Source of the DNA: Mastigias papua
Taxonomy: Eukaryota; Cnidaria; Scyphozoa; Rhizostomeae; Mastigiidae
DNA: 64,000 nucleotides
Reading direction: 5' to 3'
NCBI GenBank assembly: GCA_964019165.1
Contig: OZ025267.1
Span: forward strand, 11,780,889 to 11,844,888
The notes under the pieces are model-generated. The model was not told the DNA's origin. It made no database searches and worked only from the letters and a program-made list of their open reading frames with translations. Made by a program: the position numbers and the translations under genes. Every line of letters starts with the position of its first letter. Position 1 is the stretch's first letter. Positions 22,264-34,507 of the stretch are shown here, one piece after another.

Positions 22264-24861
22264 TTTGAGTAGGAAACATTAGCTAAACTGCTGGCATCGA
22301 TGTAACCATAGATGTAAAAGACGTTAAGTGTATGAGATTGACGCACTTCCACTCAATTTCACTCATACAACAGTATATGCACATATTGGCATTGCTTGTG
22401 ATGGGCCTAAAATACGTATGTGTGCAAGGTCTGACAATACAGCAATGACGACAGATCTGATGGTCATATGATATTATAAATGCTAGATTCACTGCAGGAA
22501 TATGCTTAGATTATGTTTTGGAGCTATTACACACGTACTTATAGTGATTGTAGGCCTTGCATAGTATTGTCAGTTTTGCGACATGTAAAGCACTTTAAAG
22601 CTGTATATAGTGTAAAAAAAGAGACTAAGGCTAATTTGAGTAGGAAACATTAGCTAAACTTCTGGCATCGATGGAACCATAGATGTAAAAGACGTTAAGT
22701 GTATGAGATTGACGCACTTCCACTCAATTTCACTCATACAACAGTATATGCACATATTGGCATTGCTTGTGATGGGCCTAAAATACGTATGTGTGCAAGG
22801 TCTGACAATACAGCAATGACGACAGATCTGATGGTCATATGATATTATAAATGCTAGATTCACTGCGGGAATATGCTTAGATTATGTTTTGGAGCTATTA
22901 CACACGTACTTATAGTGATTGTAGGCCTTGCATAGTATTGTCAGTTTTGCGACATGTAAAGCACTTTAAAGCTGTATATAGTGTAAAAACAGAGACTAAG
23001 GCTAAGTTGAGTAGGAAACATTAGCTAAACTGCTGGCATCGATGTAACCATAGATGTAAAAGACGTCAAGTGTATGAGATTGACGCACTTCCACTCAATT
23101 TTACTCATACAACAGTATATGCACATATTGGCATTGCTTGTGATGGGCCTAAAATACGTATGTGTGCAAGGTCTGACAATACAGCAATGACGACAGATCT
23201 GATAGTCATATGATATTATAAATGCTAGATTTACTGCAGGAATATGCTTAGATTATGTTTTGGAGCTATTACACACGTACTTATAGTGATTGTAGGCCTT
23301 GCATAGTATTGTCAGTTTTGCGACATGTAAAGCACTTTAAAGCTGTATATAGTGTAAAAACAGAGACTAAGGCTAATTTGAGTAGGAAACATTAGCTAAA
23401 CTACTGGCATCGATGTAACCATAGATGTCAAAGACGTTAAGTGTATGAGATTGACGCACTTCCACTCAATTTCACTCATACAACAGTATATGCACATATT
23501 GGCATTGCTTGTGATGGGCCTAAAATACGTATGTGTGCAAGGTCTGACAATACAGCAATGACGACAGATCTGATGGTCATATGATATTATAAATGCTAGA
23601 TTGACTGCAGGAATATGCTTAGATTATGTTTTGGAGCTATTACACACGTACTTATAGTGATTGTAGGCCTTGCATAGTATTGTCAGTTTTGCGACATGTA
23701 AAGCACTTTAAAGCTGTATGCAGTGTAAAAACAGAGACTAAGGCTAATTTGAGTAGGAAACATTAGCTAAACTACTGGCATCGATGTAAACCATAGATGT
23801 AAAAGACGTTAAGTGTACGAGATTGACGCACTTCCACTCAATTTCACTCACACAACAGTATATGCACATATTGGCATTGTTTGTGATGGGCCTAAAATAC
23901 GTATGTTTGCAAGGTCTGACAATACAGCAATGACGACAGATCTGATGGTCATATGATATTATAAATGCTAGATTCACTGCAGGAATATGCTTAGATTATG
24001 TTTTGGAGCTATTACACACGTACTTATAGTGCTTGTAGGCCTTGCATAGTATTGTCAGTTTTGCGACATGTAAAGCACTTTAAAGCTGTATATAGTGTAA
24101 AAACAGAGACTTAAGCTAAGTTGAGTAGGAACCATTAGCTAAACTACTGGCATCGATGTAACCATAGATGTTTAAGACGTTAAGTGTATGAGATTGACGC
24201 ACTTCCACTCAATTTCACTCATACAACAGTATATGCACATATTGGCATTGCTTGTGATGGGCCTAAACTACGTATGTGTGCAATGTCTGACAATACAGCA
24301 ATGACGACAGAACTAAAGGTCATATGATATTATAAATGCTAGATTCACTGCAGGAATATGCTTAGATTATGTTTTGGAGCTATTACAGGCGTACTTATAG
24401 TGATTGTAGGCCTTGCATAGTAATGTCAGTTTTGCGACATGTAAAGCACTTTAAAGCTGTATATAGTATAAAAACAGAGACTAAGGCTAAGTTTAATTGG
24501 AAACATTAGCTAAACTACTGGCATCGGTGTAACCATAGACGTAAAAGACGTTTAGCAGATGAGATTGACGCACTACCACTCAATTTTACTCATACAACAG
24601 TATATGCACATATTGGCATTGCTTGTGATGGGCCTTAAATAAGTATGTGTGCAATGTCTGACAATACAGCAATGACGACAGATCTAATGGTCATATGATA
24701 TTATAAATGCTAGATTCACTGCATGAATATGCTTAGATTATGTGTTGGAGCTATTACACACGTACTTATAGGGGTTGTAGGCCGTGCATAGTAATGTCAG
24801 TTTTGCGACATGTAAAGCACTTTAAAGCTGTATATAGTGTAAAAACAGAGACTAAGGCTAA
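22264..24861 (+). repeat. Insertion-bearing seven-monomer family, fourth copy (M61-M67)
   Basis: 2598 bp and the most complete unit: gctg with A7 tail, F-like, gctg/D, gatgtcaaagacg, insertion monomer (23748-24119), gatgtttaag, B. The last monomer (24491-24861) departs from its relatives after gcaatgtctg, with gatctaatgg, gcatgaatatg, tgtgttggag, tataggggttg and ggccgtg, so it ends in an E tail. Confidence 0.87.
23748..24119 (+). repeat. 372-bp monomer M65 with 1-bp insertion (fourth)
   Basis: An extra A in the run 23788-23790 with the same linked variants as M58. This is the last length change in the window. All later monomers keep one register. Confidence 0.93.
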
Positions 24862-25603
24862 TTTGAGTAGGAAACATTAGCTAAACTACTGGCATCGATG
24901 TAACCATAGATGTAAAAGACGTTTAGTGTATTAAATTGACGCACTTCCACTCAATTTCACTCATACAACAGTATATGCACATATTCGCATTGTTTGTGAT
25001 GGGCCTAAAATACGTATGTGTGCAAGGTCTGACAATACAGCAATGACGACAGATCTGATGGTCATATGATATTATAAATGCTAGATTCACTGCAGGAATA
25101 TGCTTAGATTATGTTTTGGAGCTATTACACACGTACTTATAGTGATTGTAGGCCTTGCATAGTATTGTCAGTTTTGCGACATGTAAAGCACTTTAAAGCT
25201 GTATATAGTGTAAAAACAGAGACTAAGGCTAATTTGAGTAGGAAACATTAGCTAAACTACTGGCATCGATGTAACCATAGATGTAAAAGACGTTTAGTGT
25301 ATTAAATTGACGCACTTCCACTCAATTTCACTCATACAACAGTATATGCACATATTCGCATTGTTTGTGATGGGCCTAAAATACGTATGTGTGCAAGGTC
25401 TGACAATACAGCAATGACGACAGATCTGATGGTCATATGATATTATAAATGCTAGATTCACTGCAGGAATATGCTTAGATTATGTTTTGGAGCTATTACA
25501 CACGTACTTATAGTGATTGTAGGCCTTGCATAGTATTGTCAGTTTTGCGACATGTAAAGCACTTTAAAGCTGTATATAGTGTAAAAACAGAGACTAAGGC
25601 TAA
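24862..25603 (+). repeat. Identical adjacent monomer pair (M68-M69)
   Basis: Both monomers carry gacgtttagtgtattaaattg, cattcgcattgtttg and gtgatggg followed by a standard second half, and they look identical throughout. The gtattaaattg form occurs nowhere else in the window, so this looks like a recent single-monomer duplication. Confidence 0.85.
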
Positions 25604-26716
25604 TTTGAGTAGGAAACATTAGCTAAACTGCTGGCATCGATGTAACCATAGATGTAAAAGACGTTAAGTGTATGAGATTGACGCACTTCCACTCAATTTC
25701 ACTCATACAACAGTATATGCACATATTGGCATTGCTTGTGATGGGCCTAAAATACGTATGTGTGCAAGGTCTGACAATACAGCAATGACGACAGATCTGA
25801 TGGTCATATGATATTATAAATGCTAGATTCACTGCAGGAATATGCTTAGATTATGTTTTGGAGCTATTACACACGTACTTATAGTGATTGTAGGCCTTGC
25901 ATAGTATTGTCAGTTTTGCGACATGTAAAGCACTTTAAAGCTGTATATAGTGTAAAAACAGAGACTAAGGCTAATTTAAGTAGGAAACATTAGCTAAACT
26001 ACTGGCATCGATGTAACCATAGATGTAAAAGACGTTAAGTGTATGAGATTGACGCACTTCCACTCAATTTCACTCATACAACAGTATATGCACATATTGG
26101 CATTGCTTGTGATGGGCCTAAAATACGTATGTGTGCAAGGTCTGACAATACAGCAATGACGACAGATCTGATGGTCATATGATATTATAAATGCTAGATT
26201 CACTGCAGGAATATGCTTAGATTATGTGTTGGAGCTATTACACACGTACTTATAGTGCTTGTAGGCCTTGCATAGTATTGTCAGTTTTGCGACATGTAAA
26301 GCACTTTAAAGCTGTATATAGTGTAAAAACAGAGACTAAGGCTAATTTGAGTAGGAAACATTAGCTAAACTTCTGGCATCGATGGAACCATAGATGTAAA
26401 AGACGTTAAGTGTTTGAGATTGACGCACTTCCACTCAATTTCACTCATACAACAGTATATGCACATATTGGCATTGCTTGTGATGGGCCTAAAATACGTA
26501 TGTGTGCAAGGTCTGACAATACAGCAATGACGACAGATCTGATGGTCATATGATATTATAAATGCTAGATTCACTGCAGGAATATGCTTAGATTATGTTT
26601 TGGAGCTATTACACACGTACTTATAGTGATTGTAGGCCTTGCATAGTATTGTCAGTTTTGCGACATGTAAAGCACTTTAAAGCTGTATATAGTGTAAAAA
26701 CAGAGACTAAGGCTAA
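25604..26716 (+). repeat. Three-monomer HOR, copy 1 (M70-M72)
   Basis: The order is gctg standard, tttaagtagg/ctactgg with tagtgcttg, and aacttctgg/gatggaacc. The period is 1113 bp. M71 has the private tgtgttggag near 26226 and M72 has gtgtttgag near 26412. Confidence 0.82.
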
Positions 26717-27829
26717 TTTGAGTAGGAAACATTAGCTAAACTGCTGGCATCGATGTAACCATAGATGTAAAAGACGTTAAGTGTATGAGATTGACGCACT
26801 TCCACTCAATTTCACTCATACAACAGTATATGCACATATTGGCATTGCTTGTGATGGGCCTAAAATACGTATGTGTGCAAGGTCTGACAATACAGCAATG
26901 ACGACAGATCTGATGGTCATATGATATTATAAATGCTAGATTCACTGCAGGAATATGCTTAGATTATGTTTTGGAGCTATTACACACGTACTTATAGTGA
27001 TTGTAGGCCTTGCATAGTATTGTCAGTTGTGCGACATGTAAAGCACTTTAAAGCTGTATATAGTGTAAAAACAGAGACTAAGGCTAATTTAAGTAGGAAA
27101 CATTAGCTAAACTACTGGCATCGATGTAACCATAGATGTAAAAGACGTTAAGTGTATGAGATTGACGCACTTCCACTCAATTTCACTCATACAACAGTAT
27201 ATGCACATATTGGCATTGCTTGTGATGGGCCTAAAATACGTATGTGTGCAAGGTCTGACAATACAGCAATGACGACAGATCTGATGGTCATATGATATTA
27301 TAAATGCTAGATTCACTGCAGGAATATGCTTAGATTATGTTTTGGAGCTATTACACACGTACTTATAGTGCTTGTAGGCCTTGCATAGTATTGTCAGTTT
27401 TGCGACATGTAAAGCACTTTAAAGCTGTATATAGTGTAAAAACAGAGACTAAGGCTAATTTGAGTAGGAAACATTAGCTAAACTGCTGGCATCGATGGAA
27501 CCATAGATGTAAAAGACGTTAAGTGTATGAGATTGACGCACTTCCACTCAATTTCACTCATACAACAGTATATGCACATATTGGCATTGCTTGTGATGGG
27601 CCTAAAATACGTATGTGTGCAAGGTCTGACAATACAGCAATGACGACAGATCTGATGGTCATATGATATTATAAATGCTAGATTCACTGCAGGAATATGC
27701 TTAGATTATGTTTTGGAGCTATTACACACGTACTTATAGTGATTGTAGGCCTTGCATAGTATTGTCAGTTTTGCGACAAGTAAAGCACTTTAAAGCTGTA
27801 TATAGTGTAAACACAGAGGCTAAGGCTAA
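26717..27829 (+). repeat. Three-monomer HOR, copy 2 (M73-M75)
   Basis: It repeats M70-M72 at an offset of 1113 bp. M73 has cagttgtgcg near 27026, and M75 has a gctg head with gatggaacc in place of aacttctgg and ends with gacaagtaaag and taaacacagaggc. Confidence 0.8.
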
Positions 27830-28942
27830 TTTGAGTAGGAACCATTAGCTAAACTACTGGCATCGATGTAACCATAGATGTAAAAGACGTTAAGTGTATG
27901 AGATTGACGCACTTCCACTCAATTTCACTCATACAACAGTATATGCACATATTGGCATTGCTTGTGATGGGCCTTAAATAAGTATGTGTGCAATGTCTGA
28001 CAATACAGCAATGACGACAGATCTAATGGTCATATGATATTATAAATGCTAGATTCACTGCATGAATATGCTTAGATTATGTTTTGGAGCTATTACACAC
28101 GTACTTAAAGGGGTTGTAGGCCGTGCATAGTAATGTCAGTTTTGCGACATGTAAAGCACTTTAAAGCTGTATATAGTGTAAAAACAGAGACTAAGGCTAA
28201 TTTGAGTAGGAAACATTAGCTAAACTACTGGCATCGATGTAACCATAGATGTAAAAGACGTTTAGTGTATGAAATTGATTCACTTCCACTCAATTTCACT
28301 CATACAACAGTATATGCACATATTGGCATTGTTTGTGATGGGCCGAAAATACGTATGTGTGCAATGTCTGACAATACAGCAATGACGACAGATCTAATGG
28401 TCATATGATATTATAAATGCTAGATTCACTGCAGGAATATGCTTAGATTATGTTTTGGAGCTATTACACACGTACTTATAGTGATTATAGGCCTTGCATA
28501 GTATTGTCAGTTTTGCGACATGTAAAGCACTTTAAAGCTGTATATAGTGTAAAAACAGAGACTAAGGCTAATTTGAGTAGGAAACATTAGCTAAACTAGT
28601 GGCATCGATGTAACCATAGATGTAAAAGACGTTAAGTCTATGAGATTGACGCACTTCCACTCAATTTCACTCATACAACAGTATATGCACATATTAGCAT
28701 TGCTTGTGATGGGCCTAAAATACGTATGTGTGCAAGGTCTGACAATACAGCAATGACGACAGATCTGATGGTCATATGATATTATAAATGCTAGATTCAC
28801 TGCAGGAATATGCTTAGATTATGTTTTGGAGCTATTACACACGTACTTATAGTGATTGTAGGCCTTGCATAGTATTGTCAGTTTTGCGACATGTAAAGCA
28901 CTTTAAAGCTGTATATAGTGTAAACACAGAGGCTAAGGCTAA
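27830..28942 (+). repeat. Second three-monomer HOR, copy 1 (M76-M78)
   Basis: M76 has ggaaccatt and an E tail (ggccttaaataag, gcatgaatatg, taaaggggttg). M77 has gacgtttagtg with gaaattgattcac. M78 has aactagtgg, gttaagtctatg and attagcattg, and ends taaacacagaggc, the same rare tail as M75. Confidence 0.8.
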
Positions 28943-30055
28943 TTTGAGTAGGAACCATTAGCTAAACTGCTGGCATCGATGTAACCATAGATGTAAAAGA
29001 CGTTAAGTGTATGAGATTGACGCACTTCCACTCAATTTCACTCATACAACAGTATATGCACATATTGGCATTGCTTGTGATGGGCCTTAAATAAGTATGT
29101 GTGCAATGTCTGACAATACAGCAATGACGACAGATCTAATGGTCATATGATATTATAAATGCTAGATTCACTGCATGAATATGCTTAGATTATGTTTTGG
29201 AGCTATTACACACGTACTTATAGGGATTGTAGGCCGTGCATAGTAATGTCAGTTTTGCGACATGTAAAGCACTTTAAAGCTGTATATAGTGTAAAAACAG
29301 AGACTAAGGCTAATTTGAGTAGGAAACATTAGCTAAACTACTGGCATCGATGTAACCATAGATGTAAAAGACGTTTAGTGTATGAAATTGATTCACTTCC
29401 ACTCAATTTCACTCATACAACAGTATATGAACATATTGGCATTGTTTGTGATGGGCCTAAAATACGTATGTGTGCAATGTCTGACAATACAGCAATGACG
29501 ACAGATCTAATGGTCATATGATATTATAAATGCTAGATTCACTGCAGGAATATGCTTAGATTATGTTTTGGAGCTATTACACACGTACTTACAGTGATTG
29601 TAGGCCTTGCATAGTATTGTCAGTTTTGCGACATGTAAAGCACTTTAAAGCTGTATATAGTGTAAAAACAGAGACTAAGGCTAATTTGAGTAGGAAACAT
29701 TAGCTAAACTGCTGGCATCGATGTAACCATAGATGTAAAAGACGTTAAGTGTTTGAGATTGACGCACTTCCACTCAATTTCACTCATACAACAGTATATG
29801 CACATATTGGCATTGCTTGTGATGGGCCTAAAATACGTATGTGTGCAAGGTCTGACAATACAGCAATGACGACAGATCTGATGGTCATATGATATTATAA
29901 ATGCTAGATTCACTGCAGGAATATGCTTAGATTATGTTTTGGAGCTATTACACACGTACTTATAGTGATTGTAGGCCTTGCATAGTATTGTCAGTTTTGC
30001 CACATGTAAAGCACTTTAAAGCTGTATATAGTGTAAAAACAGAGACTAAGGCTAA
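28943..30055 (+). repeat. Second three-monomer HOR, copy 2 (M79-M81)
   Basis: M79 and M80 match M76 and M77 at an offset of 1113 bp. M80 has the private atgaacatattgg. M81 differs from M78: it is gctg with gtgtttgag and the rare ttgccacatg (about 29998-30006), which recurs in the 19-monomer HOR near 44470 and 51519. Confidence 0.8.
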
Positions 30056-30797
30056 TTTAAGTAGGAAACATTAGCTAAACTACTGGCATCGATGGAACCA
30101 TAGATGTAAAAGACGTTAAGTGTATGAAATTGACGCACTTCCACTCAATTTCACTCATACAACAGTATATGCACATATTGGCATTGCTTGTGATGGGCCT
30201 AAAATACGTATGTGTGCAAGGTCTGACAATACAGCAATGACGACAGATCTGATGGTCATATGATATTATAAATGCTAGATTCACTGCAGGAATATGCTTA
30301 GATTATGTTTTGGAGCTATTACACACGTACTTATAGTGATTGTAGGCCTTGCATAGTATTGTCAGTTTTGCGACATGTAAAGCACTTTAAAGCTGTATAT
30401 AGTGTAAAAACAGAGACTAAGGCTAATTTAAGTAGGAAACATTAGCTAAACTACTGGCATCGATGTAACCATAGATGTAAAAGACGTTAAGTGTATGAGA
30501 TTGACGCACTTCCACTCAATTTCACTCATACAACAGTATATGCACATATTGGCATTGCTTGTGATGGGCCTAAAATACGTATGTGTGCAAGGTCTGACAA
30601 TACAGCAATGACGACAGATCTGATGGTCATATGATATTATAAATGCTAGATTCACTGCAAGAATATGTTTAGATTATGTTTTGGAGCTATTACACACGTA
30701 CTTATAGTGATTGTAGGCCTTGCATAGTATTGTCAGTTTTGCGACATGTAAAGCACTTTAAAGCTGTATATAGTGTAAAAACAGAGACTAAGGCTAA
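30056..30797 (+). repeat. Linking pair M82-M83
   Basis: M82 has tttaagtagg and gatggaacc with gtgtatgaaattg. M83 has tttaagtagg and ctactgg with gcaagaatatgtttag. Together with M80-M81 they parallel M119-M122 (43783-45266). Confidence 0.75.
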
Positions 30798-32652
30798 TTT
30801 GAGTAGGAAACATTAGCTAAACTACTGGCATCGATGTAACCATAGATGTAAAAGACGTTTAGTGTATGAAATTGACGCACTTCCACTCAATTTCACTCAT
30901 ACAACAGTATATGCACATATTGGCATTGTTTGTGAAAGGCCTAAAATACGTATGTGTGCAATGTCTGACAATACAGCAATGACGACAGATCTAATGGTCA
31001 TATGATATTATAAATGCTAGATTCACTGCAGGAATATGCTTAGATTATGTTTTGGAGCTATTACACACGTACTTATAGTGATTGTAGGCCTTGCATAGTA
31101 TTGTCAGTTTTGCGACATGTAAAGCACTTTAAAGCTGTATATAGTGTAAAAACAGAGACTAAGGCTAATTTGAGTAGGAAACATTAGCTAAACTACTGGC
31201 ATCGATGTAACCATAGATGTAAAAGACGTTTAGTGTATGAAATTGACGCACTTCCACTCAATTTCACTCATACAACAGTATATGCACATATTGGCATTGT
31301 TTGTGATAGGCCTAAAATACGTATGTGTGCAATGTCTGACAATACAGCAATGACGACAGATCTAATGGTCATATGATATTATAAATGCTAGATTCACTGC
31401 AGGAATATGCTTAGATTATGTTTTGGAGCTATTACACACGTACTTATAGTGATTGTAGGCCTTGCATGGTATTGTCTGTTTTGCGACATGTAAAGCACTT
31501 TAAAGCTGTAAGTAGTGTAAAAACGTAGACTAAGGCTAATTTGAGTAGGAAACATTAGCTAAACTACTGGCATCGATGTAACCATAGATGTAAAAGACGT
31601 CAAGTGTATGAGATTGACGCACTTCCACTCAATTTTACTCATACAACAGTATATGCACATATTAGCATTGCTTGTGATGGGCCTAAAATACGTATGTGTG
31701 CAAGGTCTGACAATACAGCAATGACGACAGATCTGATGGTCATATGATATTATAAATGCTAGATTCACTGCAGGAATATGCTTAGATTATGTTTTGGAGC
31801 TATTACAGACGTACTTATAGTGCTTGTAGGCCTTGCATAGTATTGTCAGTTTTGCGACATGTAAAGCACTTTAAAGCTGTATATAGTGTAAAAACAGAGA
31901 CTAAGGCTAATTTGAGTAGGAAACATTAGCTAAACTACTGGCATCGATGTAACCATAGATGTAAAAGACGTTTAGTGTATGAAATTGACGCACTTCCACT
32001 CAATTTCACTCATACAACAGTATATGCACATATTGGCATTGTTTGTGATAGGCCTAAAATACGTATGTGTGCAATGTCTGACAATACAGCAATGACGACA
32101 GATCTAATGGTCATATGATATTATAAATGCTAGATTCACTGCAGGAATATGCTTAGATTATGTTTTGGAGCTATTACACACGTACTTATAGTGATTGTAG
32201 GCCTTGCATGGTATTGTCTGTTTTGCGACATGTAAAGCACTTTAAAGCTGTAAGTAGTGTAAAAACGTAGACTAAGGCTAATTTGAGTAGGAAACATTAG
32301 CTAAACTACTGGCATCGATGTAACCATAGATGTAAAAGACGTCAAGTGTATGAGATTGACGCACTTCCACTCAATTTTACTCATACAACAGTATATGCAC
32401 ATATTAGCATTGCTTGTGATGGGCCTAAAATACGTATGTGTGCAAGGTCTGACAATACAGCAATGACGACAGATCTGATGGTCATATGATATTATAAATG
32501 CTAGATTCACTGCAGGAATATGCTTAGATTATGTTTTGGAGCTATTACAGACGTACTTATAGTGCTTGTAGGCCTTGCATAGTATTGTCAGTTTTGCGAC
32601 ATGTAAAGCACTTTAAAGCTGTATATAGTGTAAAAACAGAGACTAAGGCTAA
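30798..32652 (+). repeat. Five-monomer nested HOR, copy 1 (C', C, D, C, D)
   Basis: M84 is a C variant with gtttgtgaaagg. M85-M86 and M87-M88 are two copies of a C-D dimer: C with gtttgtgatagg, ggtattgtctg, ctgtaagtag and acgtagac, then D with gacgtcaag, caatttta, attagc, cagacgtac and tagtgcttg. The dimer period is 742 bp inside an 1855-bp unit. Confidence 0.88.
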
Positions 32653-34507
32653 TTTGAGTAGGAAACATTAGCTAAACTGCTGGCATCGATGTAACCATAG
32701 ATGTAAAAGACGTTAAGTGTATGAAATTGACGCACTTCCACTCAATTTCACTCATACAACAGTATATGCACATATTGGCATTGTTTGTGAAAGGCCTAAA
32801 ATACGTATGTGTGCAATGTCTGACAATACAGCAATGACGACAGATCTAATGGTCATATGATATTATAAATGCTAGATTCACTGCAGGAATATGCTTAGAT
32901 TATGTTTTGGAGCTATTACACACGTACTTATAGTGATTGTAGGCCTTGCATAGTATTGTCAGTTTTGCGACATGTAAAGCACTTTAAAGCTGTATATAGT
33001 GTAAAAACAGAGACTAAGGCTAATTTGAGTAGGAAACATTAGCTAAACTACTGGCATCGATGTAACCATAGATGTAAAAGACGTTTAGTGTATGAAATTG
33101 ACGCACTTCCACTCAATTTCACTCATACAACAGTATATGCACATATTGGCATTGTTTGTGATAGGCCTAAAATACGTATGTGTGCAATGTCTGACAATAC
33201 AGCAATGACGACAGATCTAATGGTCATATGATATTATAAATGCTAGATTCACTGCAGGAATATGCTTAGATTATGTTTTGGAGCTATTACACACGTACTT
33301 ATAGTGATTGTAGGCCTTGCATGGTATTGTCTGTTTTGCGACATGTAAAGCACTTTAAAGCTGTAAGTAGTGTAAAAACGTAGACTAAGGCTAATTTGAG
33401 TAGGAAACATTAGCTAAACTACTGGCATCGATGTAACCATAGATGTAAAAGACGTCAAGTGTATGAGATTGACGCACTTCCACTCAATTTTACTCATACA
33501 ACAGTATATGCACATATTAGCATTGCTTGTGATGGGCCTAAAATACGTATGTGTGCAAGGTCTGACAATACAGCAATGACGACAGATCTGATGGTCATAT
33601 GATATTATAAATGCTAGATTCACTGCAGGAATATGCTTAGATTATGTTTTGGAGCTATTACAGACGTACTTATAGTGCTTGTAGGCCTTGCATAGTATTG
33701 TCAGTTTTGCGACATGTAAAGCACTTTAAAGCTGTATATAGTGTAAAAACAGAGACTAAGGCTAATTTGAGTAGGAAACATTAGCTAAACTACTGGCATC
33801 GATGTAACCATAGATGTAAAAGACGTTTAGTGTATGAAATTGACGCACTTCCACTCAATTTCACTCATACAACAGTATATGCACATATTGGCATTGTTTG
33901 TGATAGGCCTAAAATACGTATGTGTGCAATGTCTGACAATACAGCAATGACGACAGATCTAATGGTCATATGATATTATAAATGCTAGATTCACTGCAGG
34001 AATATGCTTAGATTATGTTTTGGAGCTATTACACACGTACTTATAGTGATTGTAGGCCTTGCATGGTATTGTCTGTTTTGCGACATGTAAAGCACTTTAA
34101 AGCTGTAAGTAGTGTAAAAACGTAGACTAAGGCTAATTTGAGTAGGAAACATTAGCTAAACTACTGGCATCGATGTAACCATAGATGTAAAAGACGTCAA
34201 GTGTATGAGATTGACGCACTTCCACTCAATTTTACTCATACAACAGTATATGCACATATTAGCATTGCTTGTGATGGGCCTAAAATACGTATGTGTGCAA
34301 GGTCTGACAATACAGCAATGACGACAGATCTGATGGTCATATGATATTATAAATGCTAGATTCACTGCAGGAATATGCTTAGATTATGTTTTGGAGCTAT
34401 TACAGACGTACTTATAGTGCTTGTAGGCCTTGCATAGTATTGTCAGTTTTGCGACATGTAAAGCACTTTAAAGCTGTATATAGTGTAAAAACAGAGACTA
34501 AGGCTAA
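32653..34507 (+). repeat. Five-monomer nested HOR, copy 2
   Basis: It repeats 30798-32652 at an offset of 1855 bp. The first monomer, M89, differs from M84 in two places seen: aactgctgg for aactactgg and gacgttaag for gacgtttag. The two C-D dimers (33024-33765 and 33766-34507) look identical to each other and to those in copy 1. Confidence 0.88.
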
